A DNA stretch of 64,000 nt from Candidatus Zixiibacteriota bacterium (GTDB lineage Bacteria > Zixibacteria > MSB-5A5 > GN15 > FEB-12), in the NCBI GenBank assembly GCA_024280215.1, contig JAJRQO010000032.1:62001-126000 (forward strand), given 5' to 3'. The translations under genes were made by a program, and so were the position numbers. Position 1 is the stretch's first letter; each line of letters opens with the position of its first letter. The notes under the pieces are model-generated. The model had not been told where the DNA came from, searched no databases, and saw only the letters and a list, made by a program, of their open reading frames with translations. Positions 20,101-28,460 of this stretch are shown here, in pieces.

Positions 20101-23100
20101 TTGTCGATGGTAACTGGGTCTATAATGCGGTTGCTGATGATTCTATAACTGTTATAATTCGTGCTACAGATAATTGTGGTGTTTCGGATGAAAAGACTTT
20201 TACGATTTTAGTTCATATGAACAATGCTCCACAATGGACTGGTGAGTCAGTCTTCTTCTTTGAGCAGTGTACACCGACTGAAGTGTTTATTCCGTTTGAA
20301 GCATTTGACATCGATGGGGATGCGTTGACATTCCGTCTCCCATTTGATATTGGTCCATTTAATGATTCTGGCTGGGTGTATACACCAACTGGTTCTGAGA
20401 CTGTTGAGTTTGTCGCTCAGGTTTCTGATTCATGTGGTGCCTTTACTGAAAAAACATTTACGGTAACATTTAAAATTAACGAAGCACCATACGTAAACGC
20501 TGGTGATGATTTCTCGACCTTCTTATGTGAACCTGGGGAAGTCTGTTTTGATGTTGTCATAACTGATGACAACCGAGCCTATACGTCGATTCCAAACGGC
20601 TTCTTTAACTGGACAACTGAACAGTATTGCTTTAATGCTGATACATCAGGTGTCTATGAAATAGAAGTTTCTGCTACTGATTCATGTGATGTCAGAACTG
20701 TTGATACGGTTGTGGTTACGGTGACAATCAATGAAGCTCCAGTTGTTGAAACTCCAGCTGATACTTCGTTTATTTTCTGTGATACTCCACAGGTTATCAG
20801 TTTGCCATATACTTCTTATGATGCGGATAGCAATTTAGATTTATGTGAAATTGTTTCTGGCCCTGGTTTATTAGTAAACGGAAATTGGGAATATAACGCT
20901 CTGCAAAGTGAAGATATTTCTGTAACTATTCGCTGTACTGATTCATGTGGAGTAGCTTCTGAGTCAACTTTCTCTGTCTCGATATACTTCAATCAGCTGC
21001 CAGAAATACTTAACCAAAACTTTGCACAAAACTATTGTGATGCTGGAGTTGAAAGAACACTTGCTGTTTTAGCGACAGATTTAGATGACAAAAATCTTAC
21101 CTACGAACTTATCTCTGGTGCGGGTGTAATAGATGCTCAAACTGGCGTAATAACATATTCGCCTGATACATCAGGTGCATATCTGTTTACTGTCGTTGTT
21201 TCTGATGAATGTGGTTCTGCGACTGCGTTGATTACTGATGTCATCGGAATTAATAATCCAGCTCTGTTTAACCCATTTGATTCTACGGTTTACTTGTGTA
21301 ACGTTGAAGATATAAGTTTTGATATTTCAGCGACTGATCCTGACGGTGACCGAATTATTCTATCTCAAAATTCTGGATTAGGTAAGTTTACTCAGTTAAC
21401 CGACTCTACTGGTCAAACTGTATTCACGCCTGCTGATGTTGACTCTGCGACCTATACATTTGTATATTGTGTGACGGACTCATGTGGTGACTATCCTGAA
21501 CAATTTATTGCGGCAACTTGTGCTGATACAGTTCGGATTACGGTTATTATAGACCAAGCTCCACAGATTGTTTGTCCTACTGATTTGAAATTCTTTACTT
21601 GTGAAATAGATACTTTTACTTTCAATATTGATGCTAATGATCCTGAATTTGGTCAATTGACTTATAACATTCTTTCGGGTAACGCTACTTTAAATAATCA
21701 AACAGTTTCAGTAGTTGGAACTCAAGCGGACTCATTTGATGTTGTTATCGAAGTTGTTGATGAGTGTGGTCATGCTGATACTTGTACCGTTCCAGTTGTT
21801 ATTGACAGTAATCGACCACCATATATAACTTCAGCGGATGATTTCTCACTTGATATGTGTGATGTTGAGCAAGTTTGTTTTGCGGTCACAGCTGATGATT
21901 TAGATTTTAACCTTTCTGATATTTCTGTAAACTTTGGAACATTTGATGCGGTCAATGACCAAGTTTGTTTCACTCCTGATACATCTGGAGTGTACACTAT
22001 TATAACAACAGCGACCGATTCATGTGGTGCTGTTGGTCTTGATACAACTGTTGTGACAATTGATGTGAATGAAGCACCAATTGTTGATGCTGGTGCTGAT
22101 TTTGCTGTCTCACTTTGTTCTCCTGGTGAAGTTTGTTTTGATGTCAGCATTATTGATAACAACAGAGCCTATACATCAATTCCAAATGGCTTCTTTAATT
22201 GGACTACAGAGCAGTATTGCTTTAATGCTGATACTTCTGGAGTCTATGAAATCGAAGTTTCTGCAACGGATTCATGTGGACTGATGACTTCTGATATTGT
22301 TGTTGTTACTGTTACAATTAGTGAAGGTCCATTTGTTGATTTAGGTTCAGACCTTGATTTGTTTGTCTGTGAATTGACCGAATATTGTGTGGATATAAGT
22401 ACAATCAATAACTTTGATTCCATCATTGTAACTGGTGATGCTGTTTATAATGCTCAAACATCTCAAATTTGTTTTAGCCCTACTGAAGCTGGTTCTTACT
22501 TCGCATCTGTTCAAGTATTCGATTCATGCGGGTTGTCTGCTTATGATGAAATCAATGTGAATATAACAAGTAATTTGACTCCAACGATGTCAATGATGCC
22601 TGATACTACAGTATATCTTTGTCAACCAACATCGATATGTCTTCCAATAGATATACAGGATGATAATATGGCCTCTATAACTGTTAATCGTGGGAGCTAT
22701 GAAAACGGTCAGGTTTGTTTTGTTCCGTATGATTCAGGTTCTTATGAAATTATAGTGACTGCTATTGATAGTTGTGGACTGGTTGTCGCTGATACTGCTT
22801 TAGTTCAAGTATCCACCGACCAAGGAATTCAACTTTCTGGTCAGGTTGATACAACGATATTTGTTTGTGAGCTTGATACAATGTGCTTCCCAGTTTATGG
22901 AATTCCAGCGGGTGCTGATGTAACTGTCTCTGGTATTAACACATGGTATAATGCTGAGACAAATGAAGTCTGTTACTTTGCTGAGTGTTCGTCGGCAAAT
23001 AAAATAAAAGTAACTGCGACGACTGAATGTGGTAGTTATGATTATAGCTTTACAGTGACTGTTGTATGTAATACAGCACCACTTGTTATTCTTCCTCAGG

Positions 23101-26100
23101 ATACAAGCTTAACGATTTGTTCTCCTCAAGATATTTCTCTTCCTTTGGGGATTACTGATGTTGATAATAACTTAGGGGCTGTAACTGTCTCAAGTGGGAG
23201 TTATGATCCAGTTTTATCGTTACTTACTTTCAGAGCTGATACTGCTGGTACATACATAGTAGGTGTTACTGCCAATGATACTTGTGGTGCTTCTGATTAT
23301 GATGAAATCGTTGTGACTATCAAAATGAATTCTGCTCCTACAATCTCATATACAGCAATAGATACAACAATGAGTTGTTCTGGTGCTGAGATTTGTCTTC
23401 CTATTGATATAGGAGATATAGATAATAATCTGCTCTCAGTTACGACAACATTTGGTACATATTCAAATGAAAATAATCAAATTTGTTTTGTTCCTGATAC
23501 TTCAGGTTACTATTGTATCGAAGTGACTGCTACTGATGAGTGTGGACTTATTACTGTTGACACCGCTTGCGTTATAGTTGAAGTTGGTGGATTTGTACAG
23601 CTTGAATGTCCAACTGTTATAGTTGCCGACTCAATTTGTGGTGCTGATTCTGTAAGTGTCCCGCTTGTGATTTCAGGTGAAGTCTTATCAGTTGTATCAT
23701 CACTTGGTCAATTCAGCAATGGTCAACTTAGTTTCTTTGCTGATACAGCAGGTCTCTATACCGTTTCTGTGACTGCAACTGCTGATTGTAATGAAGTGAC
23801 TTGTGAGTTTACAATAGAAGTGAATAATAAAATTGATGTTGAATTAGTATGTTCAGGTGATCTTGATACACTATTATGTGGTGTTGATACGCTGTACTTT
23901 GACTATACTACATCATCAGCGGTTGAATCAATCATAGTCTCAAGCCCTGCTTATATAAGTAATAATCAGGTTGTGGTTCCTATCGCAACTGCTGGTTCAT
24001 ATACTATTGAAATGGTTGCTTCGGGTGCTTGTGGTATTGATACATGTAGCTTTACTGTCAATGCTTTGTTTAACTCCGCACCTACGATTACATCGATTGA
24101 CACAACTCTTACTGTATGTGCGATTGATACAATTTGTATACCTTTTGAAGCATTTGATATAGATACTAACTTAGTTGATGTCAGCTCATCTGTGGGTGTT
24201 GTAAGTGGAAACACAATATGTGTTCTTCCTATAGCGTATGGTCAAACTTCGGTCGTATTAACAGCTACCGATGCTTGTGGTGCTACTGGAACGTATGTCA
24301 CTAATATTAACCTTACTCAAGGTGCTACGGCAGCAATCATTTGCCCTCAAGATCAGTTTGTTGATCTTTGTGGTCCAGACTCCGTTTGTATTGTTCTTCC
24401 GATTACTCCATTTGATGCGACGATAACTATTTTAAATAACGGCGTTCCAGCAACAAATGCGAATTTTGACCCTGAGTCTGGTTCGCTCTGTCTGTTCGTT
24501 GAAGAAGCTGGAGTTCAAAGTATCACAATTATTGCTGATGCGATGTGTGGAACTGATACTTGTAACTTTGATATTACATCGTCTATGTCTCAACTGCCAA
24601 CTGTTAGTTCTCCAGTTAGTATTGACTCGACAATCTGTCTTGCTCAGAATTCTGATATTTGTTTTGATGTTCAAACAAGTGGAACTGGTGTTCAGGTTTC
24701 CGTGAGCAATGGTGGAACATTCTCCGCTGGTGTTGTCTGTGTCCCTCTTGATGCTGGTGGTACGTTTGAAATTGAAATTATAGCCTCAAATGATTGTGGT
24801 GCTGATACAACATTTACGACTTTAAATATAGCTGAAAATATTGCTCCAATCTTAAATCTTCCTGCAACACAGACCTTTACGTGGTGTCCTGATGACACTA
24901 ATACCATTTGTATTGATGGAATCTTTGCTCAAGATGCCGTTCAAATTATAGCACTTGATTTGGTTTGTGGTGTTGGTGAGTTTAATAAAGTCTTCTCAGA
25001 TACTGGTGTTGTCTGCTTTATTCCTGACTCTGTTGGATTATATAGCTTCTGTGTAGAAGCATCTGATGGATGTCAAACTGTGACTGATACATTTTATGTA
25101 GAAGTTGTCGAACGAGAAGATTGTGATGTGTGTGTCCGTTTATCAATTGATGGTGGGGCACAAATACCAGTTGGTGTTCAAACTGATGTTATCTTAAATA
25201 TCGAGACAAATACAATAATAGGTGGCTTTGATGTACTGTTGAGTTTTGATGCTTCGGTGATGACATTTAACACTGCTACAATCGTTGGATCTGAAATTGA
25301 AGGATGGGAATACTTTACATACCGTCTCGGTTCTGAAGACTGTGGTGCTAATTGTCCTTCTGGATTAGTTCGCTTAGTTGGTCTTGCTGATTTAAGTAAT
25401 GGCCCAGTACATCCACCAGTCGAAACTTTGGAACCTCAAGGTACTTTAGTATCAATGAACTTTTTGGTAGCGAATGACCAAAACTTAGGTGATCTTTTCT
25501 TACCTATTGAATTTGCTTGGTATGATTGTGGTGACAATACGTTCTCGAATACATTAGGATCTATCTTATACTTAGATACACGAATATATGGTGCTGAATT
25601 TAATCTTCTTTGGGATGAAAATGATGATATATTTTTCCCAGAGTCTTCACGCCCGTTTGGCTTGGGTGCTGTTGACCAGTGTTCTGTTGGGGCATCATCT
25701 GCTCCAATTCGATGTGTCGAATTTATCAACGGTGGTATCAAAGTGATTCATCCAGATTCAATTGATGCTCGTGGTGATATTAACTTAAATAATATTTCAT
25801 ACGAAATTGGTGATGCGGTACTTTACTCAAACTACTTCATATATGGACTTGGTGTCTTCACGATAAATGTTGCTGGTCAAATTGCGGCATCGGATGTAAA
25901 CGCTGATGGTCTGACATTGTCTGTCGCAGATTTAGTCTTAATGATTCGTATTATCGTTGGTGATGCTACTCCAATTCCTAAGTTGGTTCCATACGCTGAA
26001 GCTTTACAGCTTGAGAGTAATAGGTCGTCGTCTGTGATATCTGTCTCAACCAATTCAGTTTCTGAAATCGGTGGTATGCTTTTAGTCTATGATATAGCCA

Positions 26101-26624
26101 ATGATATAAGTATTGATGCGGTCAAGCCGACAGATGCAGCATCTGATATGCAGATGATGTACGATGTTGTTGATGGTCAGCTTCGAGTTCTTATGTATGA
26201 CATGGGTCGCAACTATATTGAATCAGGAGAGAATTCGGTTCTTGAAATTCTCTTTAATGGTGAAGGATCTATTGACCTTGTAAAAGTTGAGGTCGTAGAT
26301 TATCAGGGTAGACCATATAATGTAAACTCAAAACTAAGTCAGCTACCTCAGGGATTTGCTTTGAGTCAGAACTATCCGAATCCATTTAACCCGACTACGA
26401 CGATAGAACTTGCATTACCTATCGCAACTGATTGGTCACTGTTAGTCTTTAATATCAATGGGCACTTAGTACATAAGTTTGCTGGTAATAATGAAGCGGG
26501 AATCGTCTCGGTCGAGTGGGATGGAACCAATGAATCGGGACAACAAGTTGCCTCGGGTATGTATCTCTATCGTATTGAAGCTGCTAATTTCACTCAGACT
26601 AAAAAGATGATATTACTAAAATAA
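17187..26624 (+). CDS. Giant secreted repeat protein with cohesin-like, dockerin-like and C-terminal sorting domains
   Basis: The start is ATG 17187, preceded by 'GGAGGA' at 17178; an earlier in-frame ATG at 17133 would precede the signal peptide ('MKQVGYK', hydrophobic core, 'VFAVE'). The product has 3145 residues. Residues of about 80-2650 form 29 Ig- or cadherin-like repeats of roughly 80-100 residues. Many contain 'VCFxPDTSGxY', an 'ATDSCG' turn and an 'NxAP' linker, and most have paired cysteines that probably form disulfides. Next comes a cohesin-like domain ('VLLSFDASVMTFNTATIVG'), a dockerin-like pair ('RGDINLNNISYEIGDA', 'DVNADGLTLSVADLVL'), and a C-terminal sorting domain ('NYPNPFNPTTTIELALP' ... 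'KKMILLK'). It is probably a surface adhesin or scaffold; the ligand is unknown. Blocks of repeats are internally duplicated. Confidence 0.85.
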   Translation: MKQVGYKNLAIFSLLFLLFTTTVFAVETDKDIIDISKNVTSQLSLVSTTLPVIADTFYVCPGDSIYDTVFYACNLVTVPPVEIIVWSGLGSITTEVSATQDTMYGYYAYLPLVEESIPVVYLVVRETGDTVYYRHEYTVLFDNAPPIIEDQSFSSAACDLTSLRSLQIVATDSSSNSLTYSLLSGQGTIDAFSGMLTYQPDTSGVFEFMVQVENGCGADTALVIDSLHLNTPPQVFCYDSLVTLCAVEEICFDVIGFDVDSDLLEINMLEGIGNFSMTSDSTGQACFIPADVDSAVYRFIFRGSDSCSLNPQNLALIGGECCTDTSLITVVINRPPVFTDLEPQNFFACDSSEFSFDLIADDYENSVLTYNILSQNASIVNNIVTVTAIMADSFDVVIEAVDDCGHADTTIVPVIIQMNNAPVVNSAADFAMTLCEPEPVCFNATIDDVDFNVADIVVNFGTYNAELNQVCFTPDTSGVYSIIITATDSCGVADFSTTNVTVELNEAPTIDLGVDYALEICAEQEVCIDPLIIDNNLNSVNTNFSFYNTQTGQICFTPDTSGSYQIIAEAIDDCGLVSVDTLRIDVTIIERPTLELGDSLSFTMCTPEEICIDVLTNKNYSDVLYNFGQMNAETGQICFTPDTSGVYVLEAELIDSCGFKVVDTKVITVEFKSAPVIANLSDTLVYLCQPVSICLPVSISDVDNDIMSITTNRGSYADGSICFVPYDSGTYEIIVTVTDSCGNVSVDTANVQVLTDQDVAIVVPNDTSFFVCQLDTFYFPVSGIPSGAEVSVTGINTWYDAANSQVGYYAECSSNNKITLTVVTECNTFTEQFNVTIICNTDPLVILPQDTTIFMCDLAPISLPVGVTDVDNNLVDVTAIGGTYDNVLNIMTFTPDTSGIYILSISATDSCEANDYDEIAVTVVLNDAPVVVVPEDAILNLCEPTQLSLPVFALDNDSNNVVLDIVSGGGQIVDGNWVYNAVADDSITVIIRATDNCGVSDEKTFTILVHMNNAPQWTGESVFFFEQCTPTEVFIPFEAFDIDGDALTFRLPFDIGPFNDSGWVYTPTGSETVEFVAQVSDSCGAFTEKTFTVTFKINEAPYVNAGDDFSTFLCEPGEVCFDVVITDDNRAYTSIPNGFFNWTTEQYCFNADTSGVYEIEVSATDSCDVRTVDTVVVTVTINEAPVVETPADTSFIFCDTPQVISLPYTSYDADSNLDLCEIVSGPGLLVNGNWEYNALQSEDISVTIRCTDSCGVASESTFSVSIYFNQLPEILNQNFAQNYCDAGVERTLAVLATDLDDKNLTYELISGAGVIDAQTGVITYSPDTSGAYLFTVVVSDECGSATALITDVIGINNPALFNPFDSTVYLCNVEDISFDISATDPDGDRIILSQNSGLGKFTQLTDSTGQTVFTPADVDSATYTFVYCVTDSCGDYPEQFIAATCADTVRITVIIDQAPQIVCPTDLKFFTCEIDTFTFNIDANDPEFGQLTYNILSGNATLNNQTVSVVGTQADSFDVVIEVVDECGHADTCTVPVVIDSNRPPYITSADDFSLDMCDVEQVCFAVTADDLDFNLSDISVNFGTFDAVNDQVCFTPDTSGVYTIITTATDSCGAVGLDTTVVTIDVNEAPIVDAGADFAVSLCSPGEVCFDVSIIDNNRAYTSIPNGFFNWTTEQYCFNADTSGVYEIEVSATDSCGLMTSDIVVVTVTISEGPFVDLGSDLDLFVCELTEYCVDISTINNFDSIIVTGDAVYNAQTSQICFSPTEAGSYFASVQVFDSCGLSAYDEINVNITSNLTPTMSMMPDTTVYLCQPTSICLPIDIQDDNMASITVNRGSYENGQVCFVPYDSGSYEIIVTAIDSCGLVVADTALVQVSTDQGIQLSGQVDTTIFVCELDTMCFPVYGIPAGADVTVSGINTWYNAETNEVCYFAECSSANKIKVTATTECGSYDYSFTVTVVCNTAPLVILPQDTSLTICSPQDISLPLGITDVDNNLGAVTVSSGSYDPVLSLLTFRADTAGTYIVGVTANDTCGASDYDEIVVTIKMNSAPTISYTAIDTTMSCSGAEICLPIDIGDIDNNLLSVTTTFGTYSNENNQICFVPDTSGYYCIEVTATDECGLITVDTACVIVEVGGFVQLECPTVIVADSICGADSVSVPLVISGEVLSVVSSLGQFSNGQLSFFADTAGLYTVSVTATADCNEVTCEFTIEVNNKIDVELVCSGDLDTLLCGVDTLYFDYTTSSAVESIIVSSPAYISNNQVVVPIATAGSYTIEMVASGACGIDTCSFTVNALFNSAPTITSIDTTLTVCAIDTICIPFEAFDIDTNLVDVSSSVGVVSGNTICVLPIAYGQTSVVLTATDACGATGTYVTNINLTQGATAAIICPQDQFVDLCGPDSVCIVLPITPFDATITILNNGVPATNANFDPESGSLCLFVEEAGVQSITIIADAMCGTDTCNFDITSSMSQLPTVSSPVSIDSTICLAQNSDICFDVQTSGTGVQVSVSNGGTFSAGVVCVPLDAGGTFEIEIIASNDCGADTTFTTLNIAENIAPILNLPATQTFTWCPDDTNTICIDGIFAQDAVQIIALDLVCGVGEFNKVFSDTGVVCFIPDSVGLYSFCVEASDGCQTVTDTFYVEVVEREDCDVCVRLSIDGGAQIPVGVQTDVILNIETNTIIGGFDVLLSFDASVMTFNTATIVGSEIEGWEYFTYRLGSEDCGANCPSGLVRLVGLADLSNGPVHPPVETLEPQGTLVSMNFLVANDQNLGDLFLPIEFAWYDCGDNTFSNTLGSILYLDTRIYGAEFNLLWDENDDIFFPESSRPFGLGAVDQCSVGASSAPIRCVEFINGGIKVIHPDSIDARGDINLNNISYEIGDAVLYSNYFIYGLGVFTINVAGQIAASDVNADGLTLSVADLVLMIRIIVGDATPIPKLVPYAEALQLESNRSSSVISVSTNSVSEIGGMLLVYDIANDISIDAVKPTDAASDMQMMYDVVDGQLRVLMYDMGRNYIESGENSVLEILFNGEGSIDLVKVEVVDYQGRPYNVNSKLSQLPQGFALSQNYPNPFNPTTTIELALPIATDWSLLVFNINGHLVHKFAGNNEAGIVSVEWDGTNESGQQVASGMYLYRIEAANFTQTKKMILLK
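17623..25110 (+). repeat. Array of 29 extracellular protein repeats within the giant gene
   Basis: The repeat count was made by following the recurring (D/E)xCG turn: 29 occurrences from about 17830 to 25080. Units 1-9 and 14-22 are recognisable copies of each other, spaced about 3.36-3.38 kb (13 units). Confidence 0.8.
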
Positions 26625-26651
26625 AAAATAACCCATCTCTTATCTTTCCTC

Positions 26652-26687
26652 AAAACAGCTATTACTTTATTGTAATGGCTGTTTTTT
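26652..26687 (+). terminator. Terminator of the giant gene
   Basis: AAAACAGC pairs with GCTGTTTT, with an inner ATTAC/GTAAT pair, followed by a short T run. It overlaps the end of the convergent rlmH. Confidence 0.8.
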
Positions 26688-27156
26688 ATTTGTGATAATC
26701 AGTGTTGTTCGAGATAGAGAAAGCACGATAGAGTTGTTCAAAGAGAACTAAACGGACTAATTGATGTGAAAATGTAAGAGGTGAGAGTGAAAGTTTAAAT
26801 GACGCTTTGCTCAATAATTTTTCATCAAGACCGTAGGCACCACCTATAAGAAAAATCAGTTGTCCAGCCGAGGTTGAGATGAGTTTTTCAAGCTGTCTTG
26901 AAAATGCTATTGAGTTGTAGTAAATTCCACTGTCAATTAAAGCGATGAATTTACTCTTGCCGATTTGTTTTTCAAAAAGTTCAGCTTCTTTTTTTTTGAT
27001 TTCTAACGGTGTTAAAGATGGTGAAAGTTTTGGAGAGGGGATATAAATTGATTCAAGTTTGGCAAAACGGGAGAGGAGTTTTGTAAAATGTGCTTGTCCT
27101 TCAGTAACCCATTTGTTTTTGTCTTTACCGATAGCTATTACTTTAATTTTTATCAA
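26686..27156 (-). CDS. rlmH: 23S rRNA pseudouridine-1915 N3-methyltransferase RlmH
   Basis: This SPOUT-class methyltransferase modifies helix 69 of the large subunit using S-adenosylmethionine. The start 'MIKIKVIAIGK', the knot motif 'FLIGGAYGLDEKLLSKA', the substrate segment 'LSPLTFSHQLVRLVLFEQLYRA' (given here in two parts: 'LSPLTFSHQL', 'VRLVLFEQLYRA') and the C-terminal 'YHK' are all diagnostic. At 156 residues it is full length. It overlaps yjbQ by 14 bases and is the last gene of the minus-strand cluster. Confidence 0.96.
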   Translation of the reverse strand: MIKIKVIAIGKDKNKWVTEGQAHFTKLLSRFAKLESIYIPSPKLSPSLTPLEIKKKEAELFEKQIGKSKFIALIDSGIYYNSIAFSRQLEKLISTSAGQLIFLIGGAYGLDEKLLSKASFKLSLSPLTFSHQLVRLVLFEQLYRAFSISNNTDYHK

Positions 27157-27547
27157 AAGATTGTACCTTTAAAATCAGGTTTCTGTTTCGTGGTCCATCA
27201 AATTCGCAAAAATATATTCCTTGCCATTGTCCTAATACTAACTGCCCCTTTTCAATAAGAATTTGCTCAGAGAACCCAAAGAGTGACGCTTTGAGATGGG
27301 AATCTGAATTACCTTCAGCATGTAGGTAGCCGTCTTCGTGTGGAATTTCCTTTTTGAGTTTATAAAGTAAATCTCTTTTTACGTCAGGGTCAGCATTTTC
27401 ATTAATCGTTAATGCTGCTGTTGTGTGTGGTACAAAACAAAAAACCAAGCCACTTATTATGCCTGACTTTTGAACATGTTGGGATATAATATGAGTTATA
27501 TCTATTAATTCATCTCGAGAACTGGTTTGTATTGAGAGCTGTTCCAC
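27143..27547 (-). CDS. YjbQ/UPF0047-family protein
   Basis: This is a small conserved protein. Some members have weak thiamine-phosphate synthase activity, but the physiological role is unclear. Family signatures are 'FVPHTTAALTINENADPDV', 'HLKASLFG' and the closing 'GQWQGIYFCEFDGPRNR'. The conserved His residues that would bind metal or phosphate are present ('PHTTA', 'DSHLKA'). The GTG start overlaps the ftsY TAG stop, so the two are probably translationally coupled. Confidence 0.92.
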   Translation of the reverse strand: MEQLSIQTSSRDELIDITHIISQHVQKSGIISGLVFCFVPHTTAALTINENADPDVKRDLLYKLKKEIPHEDGYLHAEGNSDSHLKASLFGFSEQILIEKGQLVLGQWQGIYFCEFDGPRNRNLILKVQSFDKN

Positions 27548-28458
27548 TATGAGAACAGTGCCTCAGAAAATTGTTTCGCGTCAAACCTTTGAAGATCATC
27601 AACACCTTCACCAATACCTATGAAATCAACTGGTACACCAAGCTCTTCCGCTACAGCTATCATAACTCCACCTTTTGCAGTACCATCAAGTTTTGTGACA
27701 ATAATACCGTCACATCCAACCGCTTCTGAGAATATTTTTACCTGTGGGATTGCATTTTGCCCTGTAGAACCATCAATGATAAGTTTTGAATATATCGTTG
27801 AGTCTGGAGCCGCTTTTTCAACTACACGTCGGATTTTTATGAGTTCTTCCATTAGATGATCTTTTGTGTGAAGTCGTCCTGCGGTATCTATGAGAAGAAT
27901 GTCAACACCACGTGCTTTGGCGGATGATGCCGCATCAAATGCTACCGATGCTGGGTCAGCACCAATTTCACTTTTTATAATGTCCACATTACTACGTTCA
28001 GCCCAAATAGCAATCTGGTCGATGGCGGCTGCTCGAAATGTATCACAGGCGGCTATCATAACTTTTTTACCTTCAGATGAAAGCTGTGTGGCAAGTTTTC
28101 CAATTGTAGTTGTTTTTCCTACGCCATTGACACCGATGATGAGCCAGATAACTGGCTTAGTATCGCCATCTGAAAAAAGTTTAGAATCTTCACGAGAGAG
28201 AATAAGGGAGATTTCTTCTTTAAGAAGGTTAATCAAATCCTCACCATCTGTTAGTTTTTGCTCTCTTGCTTTTTTACGAAGAGTTTCAATTAGTTTCATT
28301 GAAGCTTGTACGCCAACATCGGCACCAATTAATATCTCCTCGATTTCCTCAAGAAGTTCTTCATCTATTTTTCTCCGGCTTACAACGTCAGAAATTTTCC
28401 CAAAGATATTATCTTTGGTTTTTGATAATGATTTTTTTAGTTTGTCAAAAAATGCCAT
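27547..28458 (-). CDS. ftsY: Signal recognition particle receptor FtsY
   Basis: This SRP GTPase docks ribosome-nascent-chain complexes at the inner membrane. It has an N-terminal helical N domain (to about residue 95), G1 'GVNGVGKTT' (about 109-117), the 'DTFRAAAIDQ' and 'DTAGRL' motifs, and 'TKLDGTAKGG'. There is no long acidic A domain, so this is a short FtsY (303 residues) as in many non-enteric bacteria. It sits 2 bases after smc, an order also seen in other bacteria. Confidence 0.96.
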   Translation of the reverse strand: MAFFDKLKKSLSKTKDNIFGKISDVVSRRKIDEELLEEIEEILIGADVGVQASMKLIETLRKKAREQKLTDGEDLINLLKEEISLILSREDSKLFSDGDTKPVIWLIIGVNGVGKTTTIGKLATQLSSEGKKVMIAACDTFRAAAIDQIAIWAERSNVDIIKSEIGADPASVAFDAASSAKARGVDILLIDTAGRLHTKDHLMEELIKIRRVVEKAAPDSTIYSKLIIDGSTGQNAIPQVKIFSEAVGCDGIIVTKLDGTAKGGVMIAVAEELGVPVDFIGIGEGVDDLQRFDAKQFSEALFS

Positions 28459-28460
28459 TG

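Noticed and set aside
21770-22162. Long antisense open frame within the giant gene
   Set aside because: It is a shadow of the repeat array on the opposite strand; composition follows the sense gene and there is no ribosome-binding site.
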